Positions 34,035-43,490 are shown, numbered from the stretch's first letter. The stretch: DNA of 64,000 bases from Rhodococcus sp. P-2 (GCF_016598535.1 NZ_CP066779.1:5640053-5704052); one strand, 5' to 3'. Notes: generated by a model from the sequence alone, not told the origin. Numbers and translations are program-made.

Positions 34035-35369
34035 TCAGACGGTGCGAGCGCAGGCGCACTGGGTCGCGGCCAGGGTGCATTCTCCTTGCGTCGTTTCGTA
34101 AGTCGCAACAGCGCTCGATGATGCCGGCGTCTCGGTGCCCGTCTCCCGGGGCCAAAGTGCGAACCCTGCAACGGCTCCCACTGTGGCCAGGGCGGCGAGG
34201 ATGGTCCAGGTGACCGCAAATCCCGCGCTCGAACCAACCCACCCGGCGATCGGGTAGGTGACGAGCCAGGCGAGGTGGGACAGGGAGAACTGGGCTGCGA
34301 ACACCTCCGGTATACCTGCGGGTTCGACGGAGCGCCGAAGCACCTTTCCGGTCGGTGTGACGATCATGGCCATCCCGGCGCCGACGAGTGCCCACACTGC
34401 GGCAGTCAGTATCCACGTGGATATTCCTGCCACGGCGAGGGAGGCTGCGGCGCCGGCACTGAAGACCAGCACAATGGAACCTGCTGTCATCACTGTTCGT
34501 TCGGCGGTTCTGTCGAGGACGCGCGGTAGAAGCAGCGCGGTTACCAACGTGCCGGTGCCTGACGCGGCAAGCATCCACGCCACGTCGGATTGGGTTCCAC
34601 CGAGCTCGTCGCGGACGTAGTTGACGGTGTTGACGACGACGATCGAGCCGGCCGCTGCCACCACGAGATTGAGGGCCATGATGCCGCGCAGTCGCGGCGT
34701 GGTCACGAAGATTCGCACTCCCGACGCGATCCGATCCCACGCCTTTCCGTGAGCGCTGGGACGAGCGTTGGGGATTCGAGTGGCCAGCACGAGTAGTGCC
34801 GAGACGGCAAAGCCCACGGAGGTGGCGACGAACAACAGGTTGAATGTCATGAAGGAAAGCGCGATCGCGGCGAGAACGGGGCTGAGCAGGCTCTCCATCG
34901 TGTAGGCGACCTGCGACGCCGACAGCGCACGGGTGAAATCGGCCTCGTCGGTCACGATGTCGGGAATCACCGCCTGGAACGTGGGAGTAAACGCTGCCGA
35001 CGCAGCTTGCAGAACGCCTACCAGCACGTAGATGTGCCAGATCTCGCTGACGAAGGGCAAGGCGAGCACAACCGCTGCGCGTATGGCGTCGAGCGCGACG
35101 AGGAAAGCCCGTCTCGGCAACCGGTCTACGTACGCCGCCGCGAGCGGAGCGATCACGACGTACAGCGACATCTTGATCGTCAGCGCGGTGGCGAGCACCG
35201 CTCCGGCGCTGGGTCCGGCCAGTTCGTAGGCGAGTAGACCCAGGGCAACCGTCGCCAACCCGGTGCCGAACAGCGCGATGATCTGGGCGCTGAAGAGCAG
35301 GCGATAGTCGCGAATCAAGAACAGACGCATGCTGTTCCGCTCCGGTGCGGTCCTAGCGGTCCGGTTCAT
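34035..35369 (-). CDS. MFS transporter
   Basis: 444 residues with twelve membrane helices. The short N-terminus 'LIRDYRLLFSAQIIALFGTGLATVALGLLAYEL' (key: RDYRLLFSAQ, FGTGLA) is that of the EntS/NreB-like MFS exporters. The C-terminus is unusual, ending with several Cys (GECTLAATQCACARTV). ATG preceded by GGGAGTG. The start overlaps the end of the carboxymuconolactone-decarboxylase-like gene by 17 bases, so they share a transcript. Substrate unknown; enterobactin-type siderophores, metals and antibiotics are all possible. Confidence 0.82.
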   Translation of the reverse strand: MNRTARTAPERNSMRLFLIRDYRLLFSAQIIALFGTGLATVALGLLAYELAGPSAGAVLATALTIKMSLYVVIAPLAAAYVDRLPRRAFLVALDAIRAAVVLALPFVSEIWHIYVLVGVLQAASAAFTPTFQAVIPDIVTDEADFTRALSASQVAYTMESLLSPVLAAIALSFMTFNLLFVATSVGFAVSALLVLATRIPNARPSAHGKAWDRIASGVRIFVTTPRLRGIMALNLVVAAAGSIVVVNTVNYVRDELGGTQSDVAWMLAASGTGTLVTALLLPRVLDRTAERTVMTAGSIVLVFSAGAAASLAVAGISTWILTAAVWALVGAGMAMIVTPTGKVLRRSVEPAGIPEVFAAQFSLSHLAWLVTYPIAGWVGSSAGFAVTWTILAALATVGAVAGFALWPRETGTETPASSSAVATYETTQGECTLAATQCACARTV

Positions 35370-35880
35370 CTGGTTTCACTCCCGCGACAAGGTTGAAAGC
35401 TCCGGTCAGGATATTGAGGGCCACGATTCCGACTACGTCGGCGATCTCGCGATCACCGTAGCCGTACGCTCGAAGGCCCGCGATGTGTTCGTCCGAAATC
35501 GAGGCAGGTTCCCGATAGACGCGAAGTCCGAGGTCGATCGTCGCCGCGATGGCGGGATCGGCCGATGTGCCCGCGCGGGCGCGCTCGATCTCGTCCAACT
35601 CGACGCCGTTGGCGTGCGCGGCGGCAACGTGGGCTTCGAGGCACACGGCGCAACCTTGCTGGACCTGCACAGCGATCGAGATTCGCTCGGTGATCTTGCG
35701 GCTGAGTTTCGCGCGCTTCATTGCGCGGCTGAGTTCCAGATAGCCGCCCAGCACTGCGGGCGAGTGAGCCATCGCCGCGACCATGTCGCCGACCTGTCCG
35801 TGACGGTTGACGAGCTCGGCGAGAAGGTCTTTGGATGTGCCGACAGCGGTGGCCGGTGTGAGAGGTGCAAGGCGAGGCAT
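35353..35880 (-). CDS. Carboxymuconolactone decarboxylase/AhpD-like protein
   Basis: 175 residues, all helical. The active site motif 'VQQGCAVCLEAH' (C-x-x-C...H) is the AhpD-type redox pair that gives alkylhydroperoxidase activity. Such proteins protect against peroxide stress. First gene before the MFS exporter at 34035, with overlapping ends. A strong hairpin separates it from the exporter upstream. Confidence 0.85.
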   Translation of the reverse strand: MPRLAPLTPATAVGTSKDLLAELVNRHGQVGDMVAAMAHSPAVLGGYLELSRAMKRAKLSRKITERISIAVQVQQGCAVCLEAHVAAAHANGVELDEIERARAGTSADPAIAATIDLGLRVYREPASISDEHIAGLRAYGYGDREIADVVGIVALNILTGAFNLVAGVKPDEPDR

Positions 35881-35903
35881 GACAAGTCCTAAGTGGTTCC
35901 GAC

Positions 35904-35945
35904 GGTGGTGGGTTCGGCCGGTGATCGCCGGCCGAACCCACCACC
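35904..35945. terminator. Strong hairpin terminator
   Basis: An 18-bp perfect stem (GGTGGTGGGTTCGGCCGG) with loop TGATCG lies between the DHA2 exporter and the AhpD-like gene, both on the minus strand; no T-tract. Confidence 0.78.
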
Positions 35946-35953
35946 GGAGTTGG

Positions 35954-37384
35954 TCAAGAATTGACGCTGGATCTAGCGGTTTCAGACTCGTCGACCTTGG
36001 GCGAGCGCATGACTACCGCGGTGATACCTGCGCCCACTACGGCGATGGCGGCTGCACCGAGGAATACCGCGGAGAACCCGTTCGTCAACTCCGTCAGGTC
36101 ACCGAGTTGATCGGCGCCGAACACCGCTGCGATCGCGGTCATCACCGCGAGACCGACAGCCGAGCCGACCTGGTAACTGACGTTGACGATGCCGGAGGCC
36201 AATCCGCCCTCTTCCGGGCGTGCGGCCGAAATCGCCGTACCCAGTGAGGGAATGAACGCCAGCGTCATACCTGCAGCAGCCACCAGCGACGCCGGCAGTA
36301 CGTCGACCCAGAAGTTGCCGGTGGGCCGGATCAACGACATCCACCCCAATCCGATTCCCAGTACCAGCAATCCGGCCACGATCATTGCTTTCGCGCCGAA
36401 TCGCGCCATGGCCCGTGGTGCCACCACGATCATGCCGAGCATGACGAAGATGGTCATGGGCAGCAGCGCTGCACCGGCCGGGAAGGCGCTGTATCCGAGC
36501 ACTTGCTGCAGGTACAGGTTCAGGAAGAACCACATCGGTATCCAGGCGGCGCCGAGCACGAGCTGAGCGATGTTCGCGGCACCGAGGTTGGGCGCCTTGA
36601 AGATTCCCAGACGCACGAGAGGTTCACGACGCTTGGACTGGATCAGTACGAATGCGCCCAACAGAGCGGCCGAAACGGCGAGCGCCAGCCAGGTCTGCCC
36701 GGATCCCCACCCGACGTCAGGTGCTCTGACGATGCCGAAGACTCCGACAGCGAGGCCTGCGGTGACGGCCAGTGCGCCGAGGAAATCGATCGAACCGGTA
36801 CGTGCCGGTGCGTTCGGCATCAGGAAGGGGGTAGCGATCAGCGCGACGACGGCGATGGGAATGTTGAGATAGAACACCCAAGGCCAGCTGGTGTATTCGG
36901 TGATGACGCCGCCGAGGAACACGCCGGCCGTACCGCCTGCCGGGGCGGCAGCGCCGTAGATGGACAGCGCCTTGGTCATTTCCTTCTGCGTGCTGCCGAA
37001 CAGCATCATCAGCAGAGTGAGCGCCGAGGGGGCGATGAGTGCTGCGCCTGCGCCCTGAACTGCGCGGCCCGCAAGTTCGACGGCCACGTTACCGGCGGCA
37101 CCGGCGACAACGGAACCGATCAGCAGGATCAGCCAACCAGCGGAGAACACTCTGCGAGCGCCGAACAGGTCGGACAGGCGGCCGCCGAGGAGGAGTAGCC
37201 CGCCGAACGCGATGACGTATGCATTGAAGACCCAGGTCAGGCCTTCCTGGGAAAAGCCGAGGTCGCTCTGCATCTGGGGGAGAGCGACACCGATGATCGA
37301 CGTGTCCATGATGACCATGAACTGAGCGGCGGCGATCAACGCCAACGCCCACCACTTACGTGTGGATTTCGGTTGTGTGGACAT
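35954..37384 (-). CDS. MFS transporter, DHA2 type, in the metal regulon
   Basis: 476 residues with fourteen predicted helices. Motif A reads 'GGRLSDLFGARRVF' and the motif C region 'GGTAGVFLGGVITEYTSWPWVFYLNIP' (key: GGTAGVFLGG, WVFYLNIP), as in EmrB/QacA-type drug-proton antiporters. ATG preceded by AGGAATTC. A CsoR-type box sits only 11 bases upstream of the start, inside the probable 5' untranslated region, so metal-inducible expression is likely; whether it exports metals or drugs is unknown. Confidence 0.85.
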   Translation of the reverse strand: MSTQPKSTRKWWALALIAAAQFMVIMDTSIIGVALPQMQSDLGFSQEGLTWVFNAYVIAFGGLLLLGGRLSDLFGARRVFSAGWLILLIGSVVAGAAGNVAVELAGRAVQGAGAALIAPSALTLLMMLFGSTQKEMTKALSIYGAAAPAGGTAGVFLGGVITEYTSWPWVFYLNIPIAVVALIATPFLMPNAPARTGSIDFLGALAVTAGLAVGVFGIVRAPDVGWGSGQTWLALAVSAALLGAFVLIQSKRREPLVRLGIFKAPNLGAANIAQLVLGAAWIPMWFFLNLYLQQVLGYSAFPAGAALLPMTIFVMLGMIVVAPRAMARFGAKAMIVAGLLVLGIGLGWMSLIRPTGNFWVDVLPASLVAAAGMTLAFIPSLGTAISAARPEEGGLASGIVNVSYQVGSAVGLAVMTAIAAVFGADQLGDLTELTNGFSAVFLGAAAIAVVGAGITAVVMRSPKVDESETARSSVNS

Positions 37385-37394
37385 TCTGAATTCC

Positions 37395-37411
37395 TTACCT
37401 GTACGGGGTAT
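37395..37411. promoter_or_regulatory. CsoR-type operator box 3 (before the DHA2 exporter)
   Basis: TTACCTGTACGGGGTAT matches box 2 at 14 of 17 positions. It lies 11 bases from the start codon at 37384 on the minus strand. Confidence 0.6.
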
Positions 37412-37586
37412 AGGTGATGCTTGCGTGGTCAGGGGGCGTCATGAGCGAGCCGCTGCGACATCGGCGCAGTGCTGCGAGGAAATGCATGGGAAAGGGGCGC
37501 TTTTCGAACTCGGTCGGCCGACGCTCGGCGTGGGTGCGCATCGGATCTCCTTCGAGTGAATTCACGGTGTTCGAGTAGTTCGTTGC

Positions 37587-37603
37587 ATACCCTAGGGGGG
37601 TAT
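37587..37603. promoter_or_regulatory. CsoR-type operator box 4 (before the His-rich protein)
   Basis: ATACCCTAGGGGGGTAT, symmetric about its centre, matches box 2 at 13 of 17 positions and lies 92 bases upstream of 37696. The 311-base gap 37385-37695 holds only boxes 3 and 4 and the two promoters. Confidence 0.7.
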
Positions 37604-37695
37604 GGTACAAATTGCAACAGCTTCGATTTCGAAGAACGCAGAACCCAACGCAAACGGCAACGAAAGTGCTGCCGACCTAGGCTCGGGAGGGCAAG

Positions 37696-38442
37696 ATGTC
37701 CAGCAATAACGGCTACACATTGGAATTGGCAACGTCGGAGGCATCAGTCGGCAGCAATGTGCCTCTACAGTTTCGGATCCTGGATTCGGCGGGAACTCCG
37801 TTGACTCGGTACACCGATACCCACGACAAGCAGCTGCATCTGATCGTGGTCGGCCTGGACCTGACCGGATTCCAGCACGTGCATCCTGAATTGGACGAGA
37901 ACGGAAACTGGCATGTGTCAGTAGATTTCGATCACCCAGGCGACTATCGAGTCTTCGCGGACTTCACGCCGGACGGTGGTGACGGAATCACGCTGAGCGC
38001 AGATGTGCGCGTCGCCGGCTCCTACGAACCTCGGCCGTTGCCTGCCGCCGCTAGTGCCACGACGGTCGACGGGTACACCGTCTCTCTCGAAGGTGAAGCC
38101 CATGCGGGCCAGACATCGAAGCTCACACTCTCGGTCAGTCGAGACGGAATCCCCGTCACGGACCTGCAGCCCTACCTTGCCGCCTACGGGCATCTGGTCG
38201 CGTTGCGTGCCTCCGACCTCGCGTATCTCCACGTCCATCCGGACGGCTACCCCGGTGACGGCGTCACACCGGCCGGACCGGCAATCACCTTCTACGCCAA
38301 CATGCCGAGCGCCGAGGATTACCGATTGTTCTTGGACTTCAAACACGGCGATGTGGTGCGTACCGCGGAATTCACACTGACTGCCGACAATGCGACCACG
38401 CCTGAGTCCGAACACGCGCATCACGCCCACCACGGGCACTGA
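37696..38442 (+). CDS. Heavy-metal-binding domain protein with His-rich tail
   Basis: 248 residues, two tandem beta-rich repeats each with conserved His: 'KQLHLIVVGLDLTGFQHVHPELD' (key: QLHLIVV, FQHVHP) and 'GHLVALRASDLAYLHVHPDG' (YLHVHP), and a C-terminal tail EHAHHAHHGH. The HxHP motifs are typical of copper/silver resistance-associated binding domains. No signal peptide is visible, so a cytoplasmic location is possible although relatives are exported. Good GAGGGC ribosome site. Preceded by box 4, followed by csoR-like gene. Confidence 0.78.
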   Translation: MSSNNGYTLELATSEASVGSNVPLQFRILDSAGTPLTRYTDTHDKQLHLIVVGLDLTGFQHVHPELDENGNWHVSVDFDHPGDYRVFADFTPDGGDGITLSADVRVAGSYEPRPLPAAASATTVDGYTVSLEGEAHAGQTSKLTLSVSRDGIPVTDLQPYLAAYGHLVALRASDLAYLHVHPDGYPGDGVTPAGPAITFYANMPSAEDYRLFLDFKHGDVVRTAEFTLTADNATTPESEHAHHAHHGH

Positions 38443-38640
38443 GACCGTATGCGTTTCGCAGCAGCGGGAAAACGGGCATCGCTAATCGCCATGCACCCAT
38501 CTGTTCGTGCAGTAGCGAAGTGCGTGGCGATGTGCGCAGTGATTGCTCTGCAGGACAACGGAAGCCGAAGAGTATCCGCACATCGCCCCGGGAATGAGAA
38601 TTGTTGCGACGTCACGCGTTGACGAACAGGAGGACACCGA

Positions 38641-39006
38641 ATGTCGGAAGCGACAGAAGTTGGCAGCACTCCAGGTAGTGCCCCAGGCAGTGATACGACC
38701 GGCGATGCGTGCTGCACGGGTGATTCGCACGGCTACATCTCCGCCAAGGGTGACTACCTGGCGCGTCTGCGTCGTATCGAGGGTCAAGCGCGCGGTCTAC
38801 AGCGCATGGTCGACGAGGACAAGTACTGCATCGACATTCTCACGCAGGTCTCGGCGATGACCAAGGCTCTCCAGGCGGTGGCCATGGGCCTGCTCGAGGA
38901 CCACATCGGCCACTGCGTCGTCAAAGCTGCGGTTGCCGGCGGCCCCGAGGCGGACGCGAAGATCAAGGAAGCGAACGACGCGATTGCGCGGTTGGTCCGC
39001 TCGTAG
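38641..39006 (+). CDS. csoR: CsoR-family copper-sensing repressor
   Basis: 121 residues. The core 'YLARLRRIEGQARGLQRMVDEDKYCIDILTQVSAMTKAL' (key: RLRRIEGQARG, KYCIDIL) is the CsoR/DUF156 fold. The Cu(I) ligands are all present: Cys63, His88 and Cys92 (the spacing H-x-x-x-C). A Cys pair near residue 24-25 is extra. CsoR binds TACCCC..GGGGTA-type dyads and lets go when Cu(I) binds, so it is the likely controller of boxes 1-4. AGGAGGA precedes the ATG. The 198-base gap from the upstream gene holds no box. Confidence 0.88.
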   Translation: MSEATEVGSTPGSAPGSDTTGDACCTGDSHGYISAKGDYLARLRRIEGQARGLQRMVDEDKYCIDILTQVSAMTKALQAVAMGLLEDHIGHCVVKAAVAGGPEADAKIKEANDAIARLVRS

Positions 39007-39041
39007 AGCTGTGTTCGATGAACATTGATACCGTGGTGGGC

Positions 39042-39422
39042 ATGTTCAGTATCGAGATCCGTCGTACATTCGCTGTGAGACAAGGGCTTCCGGCGCCGGT
39101 GCGGGACGCAAAGAACTTGCCGCCGCTGATGCCCGCCGAGGGTTTTCGCGTGACGATGCGAGCGGGGTTCTCGTTCGAGGACGACCAACTCGGAGAACGT
39201 GGATGGTTCGTAGACACGGACGCTCTGGACGAGTCCGTCGATCGATGTGCAGAGCGGTTGGCGGGCGGTGCCTGGCCGGAGATTTTCGATTTCCGTCCGT
39301 CTTTCGAGAACGTTACGAAGTGGGCTTTCACTGAACTGGCGCCCAGCATTCCTCAGCTGGACTACGTCGAGCTCGACAACGAGACAATAGGTGTAACAAC
39401 GAGATACGTCAGATCGCACTGA
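39042..39422 (+). CDS. 6-pyruvoyl-tetrahydropterin synthase-like protein lacking obvious catalytic residues
   Basis: 126 residues from ATG 39042 (MFSIEIRRTF) or 134 from ATG 39018. The strand-helix order and the closing 'VELDNETIGVTTRY' resemble the PTPS/QueD (T-fold) family, as does 'FDFRPSFENVTKWAF' (the PTxE-type region). The zinc-binding histidines (HH pair near the start, H before the first helix) are not evident, so it is probably a T-fold relative rather than an active synthase. Family assignment is tentative. Confidence 0.55.
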   Translation: MFSIEIRRTFAVRQGLPAPVRDAKNLPPLMPAEGFRVTMRAGFSFEDDQLGERGWFVDTDALDESVDRCAERLAGGAWPEIFDFRPSFENVTKWAFTELAPSIPQLDYVELDNETIGVTTRYVRSH

Positions 39423-39436
39423 CCTGACGTATCTCG
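39400..39436. terminator. Bidirectional hairpin terminator
   Basis: CGAGATACGTCAG and CTGACGTATCTCG form a perfect 13-bp stem around the stop codon of the T-fold gene, between it and the convergent binding-lipoprotein gene. Confidence 0.75.
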
Positions 39437-39463
39437 CTGACGCACAGCGTTCGATCGATCGGA

Positions 39464-41066
39464 CTACTGGTAGAGACGCAGTGCAGACCCGATGAAGGAC
39501 TTACCGAACGCGAGTCCGACCTTGTTGAAGTAGAAGCTCATGGTCGTATTCGCAAACGGGACTGCGGACACCGTTTTGGTGATCTGCGACTCGGCATCCG
39601 CCCACTCTGTGCACGCTGCGTCGCCGGTCAAACCGGAGGCCTTGGCCACTGCTGCTTCGTAGGCGGGGTTGTTGATCGACGAGAAATTCTTACCGGCTGC
39701 CGGGGCAGGTCCGGTGAAGAACGGGACGAAGCCGCTGGGAATCGAGTTGTTGATCTGGATCCACGCGATGTCCCACTGGTTGTTGTCCTTGCCACTGAGC
39801 ATGACGTCGACAACCTTGTTCTGGTCTGCTCCCGTCACCTCGACGGTCGCACCGAGGTCGGACCATGCCGACTGAGTGAGTTCGGCTGCCGCGCTGCGTG
39901 CATCTTCGCCGGCAGCGTAGAAGAGGCGGAGGGCCAGCGGCTTTCCGTCCTTGCTTCGTTTTCCGTCCGAGCCGGCGGTCCAACCGGCCGCATCCAAGGT
40001 TGCCTTCGCTGCGCTGAGGTCGTAGTCCGGAATGTCGCCGGTGACGGAGTCGTACACGCAGGCGCGGGGTTCGACGCCGACAAGGCTTGTTGCGCGGGTG
40101 CCCTGGCCGGCAGTGATAACTTCAGCGAGATCGTCGAGATTCACAGCCTGGATGAGTGCTTTGCGAACGGCGGGATCGCTGGTGGGATTGGACGCGATCT
40201 GGTTGAAGTACATCTGACCGGAGGGCATCGGGCGATCGATCGAGGCGAAATTGGCGGCGTCGATCTGATCCTTGTCCGGACCGGCGATGGGAGATGCGTT
40301 GAGTTCGCCGGAGAGGAGCTGGTTTGCGGCGGTGCTGACATTGGGCGCCATGACAGCGATGACGGTCTTGGGGACACCTGGTGTGTCGGAGGTGGTGTCG
40401 TCGGGACCCCAGTTGTAACCGTCGCGACGTTCGAACGTGTAGTGGTCGTTGGCGGCGATTTCGGTGACTTCGAACATGCCGGAGCCAAGTGATTTCTTGT
40501 TCGAGGCGGTCGGGTCTGCGAGTCCGGCGTCGCACATGATCGGGAGGCGACTGACCGTGAGGAGGAGGAAGGGGCTCGGAGCCGGAGTAGTGACCGTGAT
40601 GGTGCGGGTCGCGGGATCGGCCGTCGCCGAAGCGCCTACGGGGACCGTAGTGCCGCGTTGCTGTGAACCGTTGGCCGGATCGGCGACGAAGTTGATTTTG
40701 TTCGCGACGGTCTGTGCGGTCAGCGTCGACCCGTCGGTACAGGTGACTCCTTCGCGGATGGTGAAGGATGCGGAGGTTGGAGTCTCTTCCCATTTCTCTG
40801 CCAACCATGGTTTGAATTCACTGGTTTCAGGATCCTGGTAGACCAGGGAGTCGTACGCCAGCTTCGAGATGTCCGCCGTTGCCGCGGAGCCGGACATGAT
40901 CGGGTTGAGTGCACCCGGATCGGCTTGCAACGCATAACGGAAGGTTCCGTCTGTCAGAGGTTCACCGCCGTCGGAACTCGAGGACGTACCTCCCGAGGCT
41001 GCAAGCCGACAACACGAGTGCGAGCCCCGCTGCCGTTGCAAGTGCCGGATAAGAGCGGTGTTTCAT
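39464..41066 (-). pseudogene. Family 5 substrate-binding lipoprotein, frameshifted at the lipobox
   Basis: ATG 41066 has a perfect GGAGG site and opens a normal signal peptide, MKHRSYPALATAAG... ending LVLSAC, but after the lipobox Cys codon the frame runs to a TGA at 40962. The body of the protein, from ASGGTSSSSDGGEP to the end at 39464, lies one base out of frame; removing one base near 41000 joins them as LSAC-ASGGTSSSS. The body (about 510 residues) is intact and closely parallels the lipoprotein at 26962 (shared FALQADPG/INADPG opening, GVTCTDGS/GITCADGT, final RL..K/Q). Either a real mutation or a one-base assembly error. Confidence 0.82.
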
Positions 41067-41234
41067 TGTGCCTCCGTGAAGGAGCCAGGGCCCGAGCGAA
41101 TTTCGAGAGGGCGCGGTCGAGTGTGACCGCTAAATCTTGGCGTAGGACGTGACGGGCATCTCGGTCGATCTTCACGAAAATCGTGCCGATTTTTGTTCGA
41201 TCTCACGAGAACTGGGGTGATGAACCAGTTCAGC

Positions 41235-41741
41235 TCACAGTGAGTCGAGGTCGTTTCGCTGTGGCCACCCGGTTGCAGCGAGTACTACGGCAGGGACAGA
41301 GGTCAACGGAGAGATCGGGCCGAGGGAGAGGAGGTCTTCGTCGTCGTCGATCTCGGACCAGAATTCGTCCACCGAAACATCAAGGCCGAGAACGATCCAC
41401 GGCGGTCCGGCTTCTTGAAACGCGTACGAGACGGTCCCGGTGCGCGGAACTGTCGCATCGAACAGTCGGTCTCCGACGGGATAACCCTGCTGCTCGCCGA
41501 CCAAAGTCAAGGTCGTCGGATCGAAGGATGCCTCGCGCAGTATCTTCTCGACGGTGCGGTCGAAACTCCGCTGGGTGCTGAACTCTTCGTCCGGGCTCGA
41601 ACCGCTGAACTCGGGAAAATGCGCGCAACACAATACGTGTGAGCTCTCCGAGTTGCAGTACAGGCGAAACACGGGAAATCCACCGGCCACGAAGCGTGAC
41701 GTTAGCAGAGCGTTGAGGTGGAGAAGTTGCTGTTTCAGCAA
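41235..41741 (-). CDS. Hypothetical protein, start uncertain
   Basis: About 168 residues if it starts at TTG 41741; GTG 41690 would give a shorter form. The frame extends further upstream into the methyltransferase gene antisense, so I trim it. Features: 'SSHVLCCAHFPEFSGS' with a Cys pair, then an acidic C-terminal part ('DVSVDEFWSEIDDDEDLL'). No family recognised and no membrane segment. Divergent from the methyltransferase gene. Confidence 0.4.
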   Translation of the reverse strand: MLKQQLLHLNALLTSRFVAGGFPVFRLYCNSESSHVLCCAHFPEFSGSSPDEEFSTQRSFDRTVEKILREASFDPTTLTLVGEQQGYPVGDRLFDATVPRTGTVSYAFQEAGPPWIVLGLDVSVDEFWSEIDDDEDLLSLGPISPLTSVPAVVLAATGWPQRNDLDSL

Positions 41742-41782
41742 AGATGGTTGCGTGAATCGTGGGAGGTGTTCATCCTGGATGA

Positions 41783-42457
41783 ATGAGCCACGAACACCAC
41801 AATCACCACGAGAACTCCGACACGACCGAGAATCCGTACGCCAAGGCGGACGCACAATTCTGGAACTCGCTGTACGAGGAACGCCCAGCGCGCTGGAGCG
41901 GAAATCCCAACCCACAGTTGATTGCGGAAGCCTCCGACCTCGAACCGGGCACTGCACTCGACGTCGGTTGTGGCGAAGGTGCCGACGCCTTGTGGTTGGC
42001 GCGTCGCGGGTGGAAGGTCACCGGCACCGACATCTCGTCGGTGGCGCTCGGTCGCGCCCAGTCGCACGTCGAGGGCGAGGGCGTCGACATCGAATGGCTG
42101 GAAGCCGACCTGACGAAGTGGGATCCGCAGGGGCGCTCGTTCGATCTGGTGTCCGCGCAGTTCTTCCACATGCTCGAACCCGCGCGCGGGGAATTGTTCG
42201 GTGCTCTCGGAGATCTGGTCGCGCCGGGCGGACATCTGCTGATCGTGGGTCATTCACCCCACGAGTCGCCGACCGAGCATCATCGGGCCATGCTCCATAC
42301 GCCCGAATACGTGGAGTCGTTGTTCACGGACGGGTGGAGGGTGTTGGTCTCGGAGTCGCGGGCACGAGATCTTCCCGCGAACCCCGAGATGCATCACACC
42401 ACGGATACCGTTGTGCTGCTTCAGCGATTGAGCGCGAGTACCGACAGCAGCTCGTAA
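41783..42457 (+). CDS. Class I SAM-dependent methyltransferase
   Basis: 224 residues. Motif I is textbook, [15 protein letters not shown] (near 55-69), followed by the acidic end of strand 2 (GTDIS) and '[12 protein letters not shown]' (motif IV region). The N-terminus [13 protein letters not shown] is His-rich. Resembles the small thiopurine/tellurite-type methyltransferases that act on small thiols or metalloids; substrate unproven. Convergent with the ureohydrolase gene, 37 bases of overlap. Confidence 0.8.
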   Translation: MSHEHHNHHENSDTTENPYAKADAQFWNSLYEERPARWSGNPNPQLIAEASDLEPGTALDVGCGEGADALWLARRGWKVTGTDISSVALGRAQSHVEGEGVDIEWLEADLTKWDPQGRSFDLVSAQFFHMLEPARGELFGALGDLVAPGGHLLIVGHSPHESPTEHHRAMLHTPEYVESLFTDGWRVLVSESRARDLPANPEMHHTTDTVVLLQRLSASTDSSS

Positions 42458-43377
42458 GCGACGTGAGCCGCTGCGATACCGGTGATCTCGGCGTGGTCGT
42501 ACGCCGGCGCTACCTCGACGATGTCGGCGCCGACCACGTTGAGTCCGACCAATCCGCGCAGTGTGTTCAACAATTCGCGAGAGGTCATGCCGCCCGCTTC
42601 GGGTGTTCCGGTACCCGGAGCGTGGGCGGGATCGAGTACGTCGATGTCGACGGAGACGTACACCGGGCCACCGTCGAGGCGCTTACGCATGCGCTCGACG
42701 ATGCTGGCGACGCCGTCGACCTCGTAGTCGTCACTGCGGATCACCTGGAAGCCGAGAACGCGGTCGTCTTCGAGGTCCTTCTCGCTGTAGAGCGGTCCAC
42801 GGATACCGATGTGCTGCGAACGCTCCATGTCGATCAGGCCCTCTTCGCTGGCGCGGCGGAAGGGCGTGCCGTGGGTGAAGGGCTGGCCGAAGTAGGTGTC
42901 CCACGTGTCGAGGTGAGCGTCGAAGTGCAGGACGGCGATCGGGCCGTGATCGCGGGCCAGTGAGCGCAGGATCGGCAGTGCGATGGTGTGGTCGCCGCCG
43001 AGCGTGAGCACGGAGGAACCGTCGGCGCGCAGGTCGGTGACGGCGGACTGAACCGTCGTGAGAGCTTCCTGGATGTCGAAGGGGTTGACGCCGATGTCAC
43101 CGAAATCGGCTACCTGCTGGTTGGCAAAGGGGGAGACCTTGAGCGCCGGGTTGTACGGACGCAGCAGCTTCGACGCAGCGCGGATGTGGCCCGGACCGAA
43201 ACGAGCGCCGGGGCGGTAGCTGACACCCGAATCGAAGGGAATGCCGAGGATCGTCACGTCGGCGCGCGAGACCTCGTCCAGGCGCGGGAGACGCGCAAAG
43301 GTGGTCGGCTCGGCGTAGCGGGGGACGCGCGTGGCGTCGACGGGTCCGATGAACGATCCGGGGTTGTTGGTAGCCAT
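42421..43377 (-). CDS. Ureohydrolase (agmatinase/guanidinobutyrase family)
   Basis: 318 residues from ATG 43377 (MATNNPGSF); the frame extends further but without a better start. All manganese ligands of the family are present: '[10 protein letters not shown]' (His), '[10 protein letters not shown]' (Asp, His, Asp) and '[22 protein letters not shown]' (Asp, Asp; key part [17 protein letters not shown]). The enzyme cleaves a guanidino group to urea. Agmatine and 4-guanidinobutyrate cannot be separated by motif alone, but the amidase and amino-acid monooxygenase next door point to 4-guanidinobutyrate -> GABA + urea. Divergent from the XRE-cupin regulator; its promoter carries the shared 21-bp element. 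Confidence 0.85.
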   Translation of the reverse strand: MATNNPGSFIGPVDATRVPRYAEPTTFARLPRLDEVSRADVTILGIPFDSGVSYRPGARFGPGHIRAASKLLRPYNPALKVSPFANQQVADFGDIGVNPFDIQEALTTVQSAVTDLRADGSSVLTLGGDHTIALPILRSLARDHGPIAVLHFDAHLDTWDTYFGQPFTHGTPFRRASEEGLIDMERSQHIGIRGPLYSEKDLEDDRVLGFQVIRSDDYEVDGVASIVERMRKRLDGGPVYVSVDIDVLDPAHAPGTGTPEAGGMTSRELLNTLRGLVGLNVVGADIVEVAPAYDHAEITGIAAAHVAYELLSVLALNR

Positions 43378-43469
43378 GTGCAGAGGTCCCTGCTCTCGAT
43401 TCGGCGCACACCGGGCGCCCTTCAGTGATGTAGCTCTCTGAGCAAGTATGGTTTCTTCAAGAGGCTCGG

Positions 43470-43490
43470 TTGTCAACCCCTGTTTCCTGA
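43470..43490 (-). promoter_or_regulatory. Shared promoter/operator element, copy 1 (ureohydrolase)
   Basis: On the minus strand: TCAGGAAACAGGGG followed by TTGACAA. Seventeen of 21 positions agree with copy 2 at 44185. TTGACA fits a -35 hexamer, so the AGGAAACA half is a candidate operator for the XRE-cupin regulator encoded between the copies. The element lies 93 bases upstream of the ATG at 43377. Confidence 0.65.
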
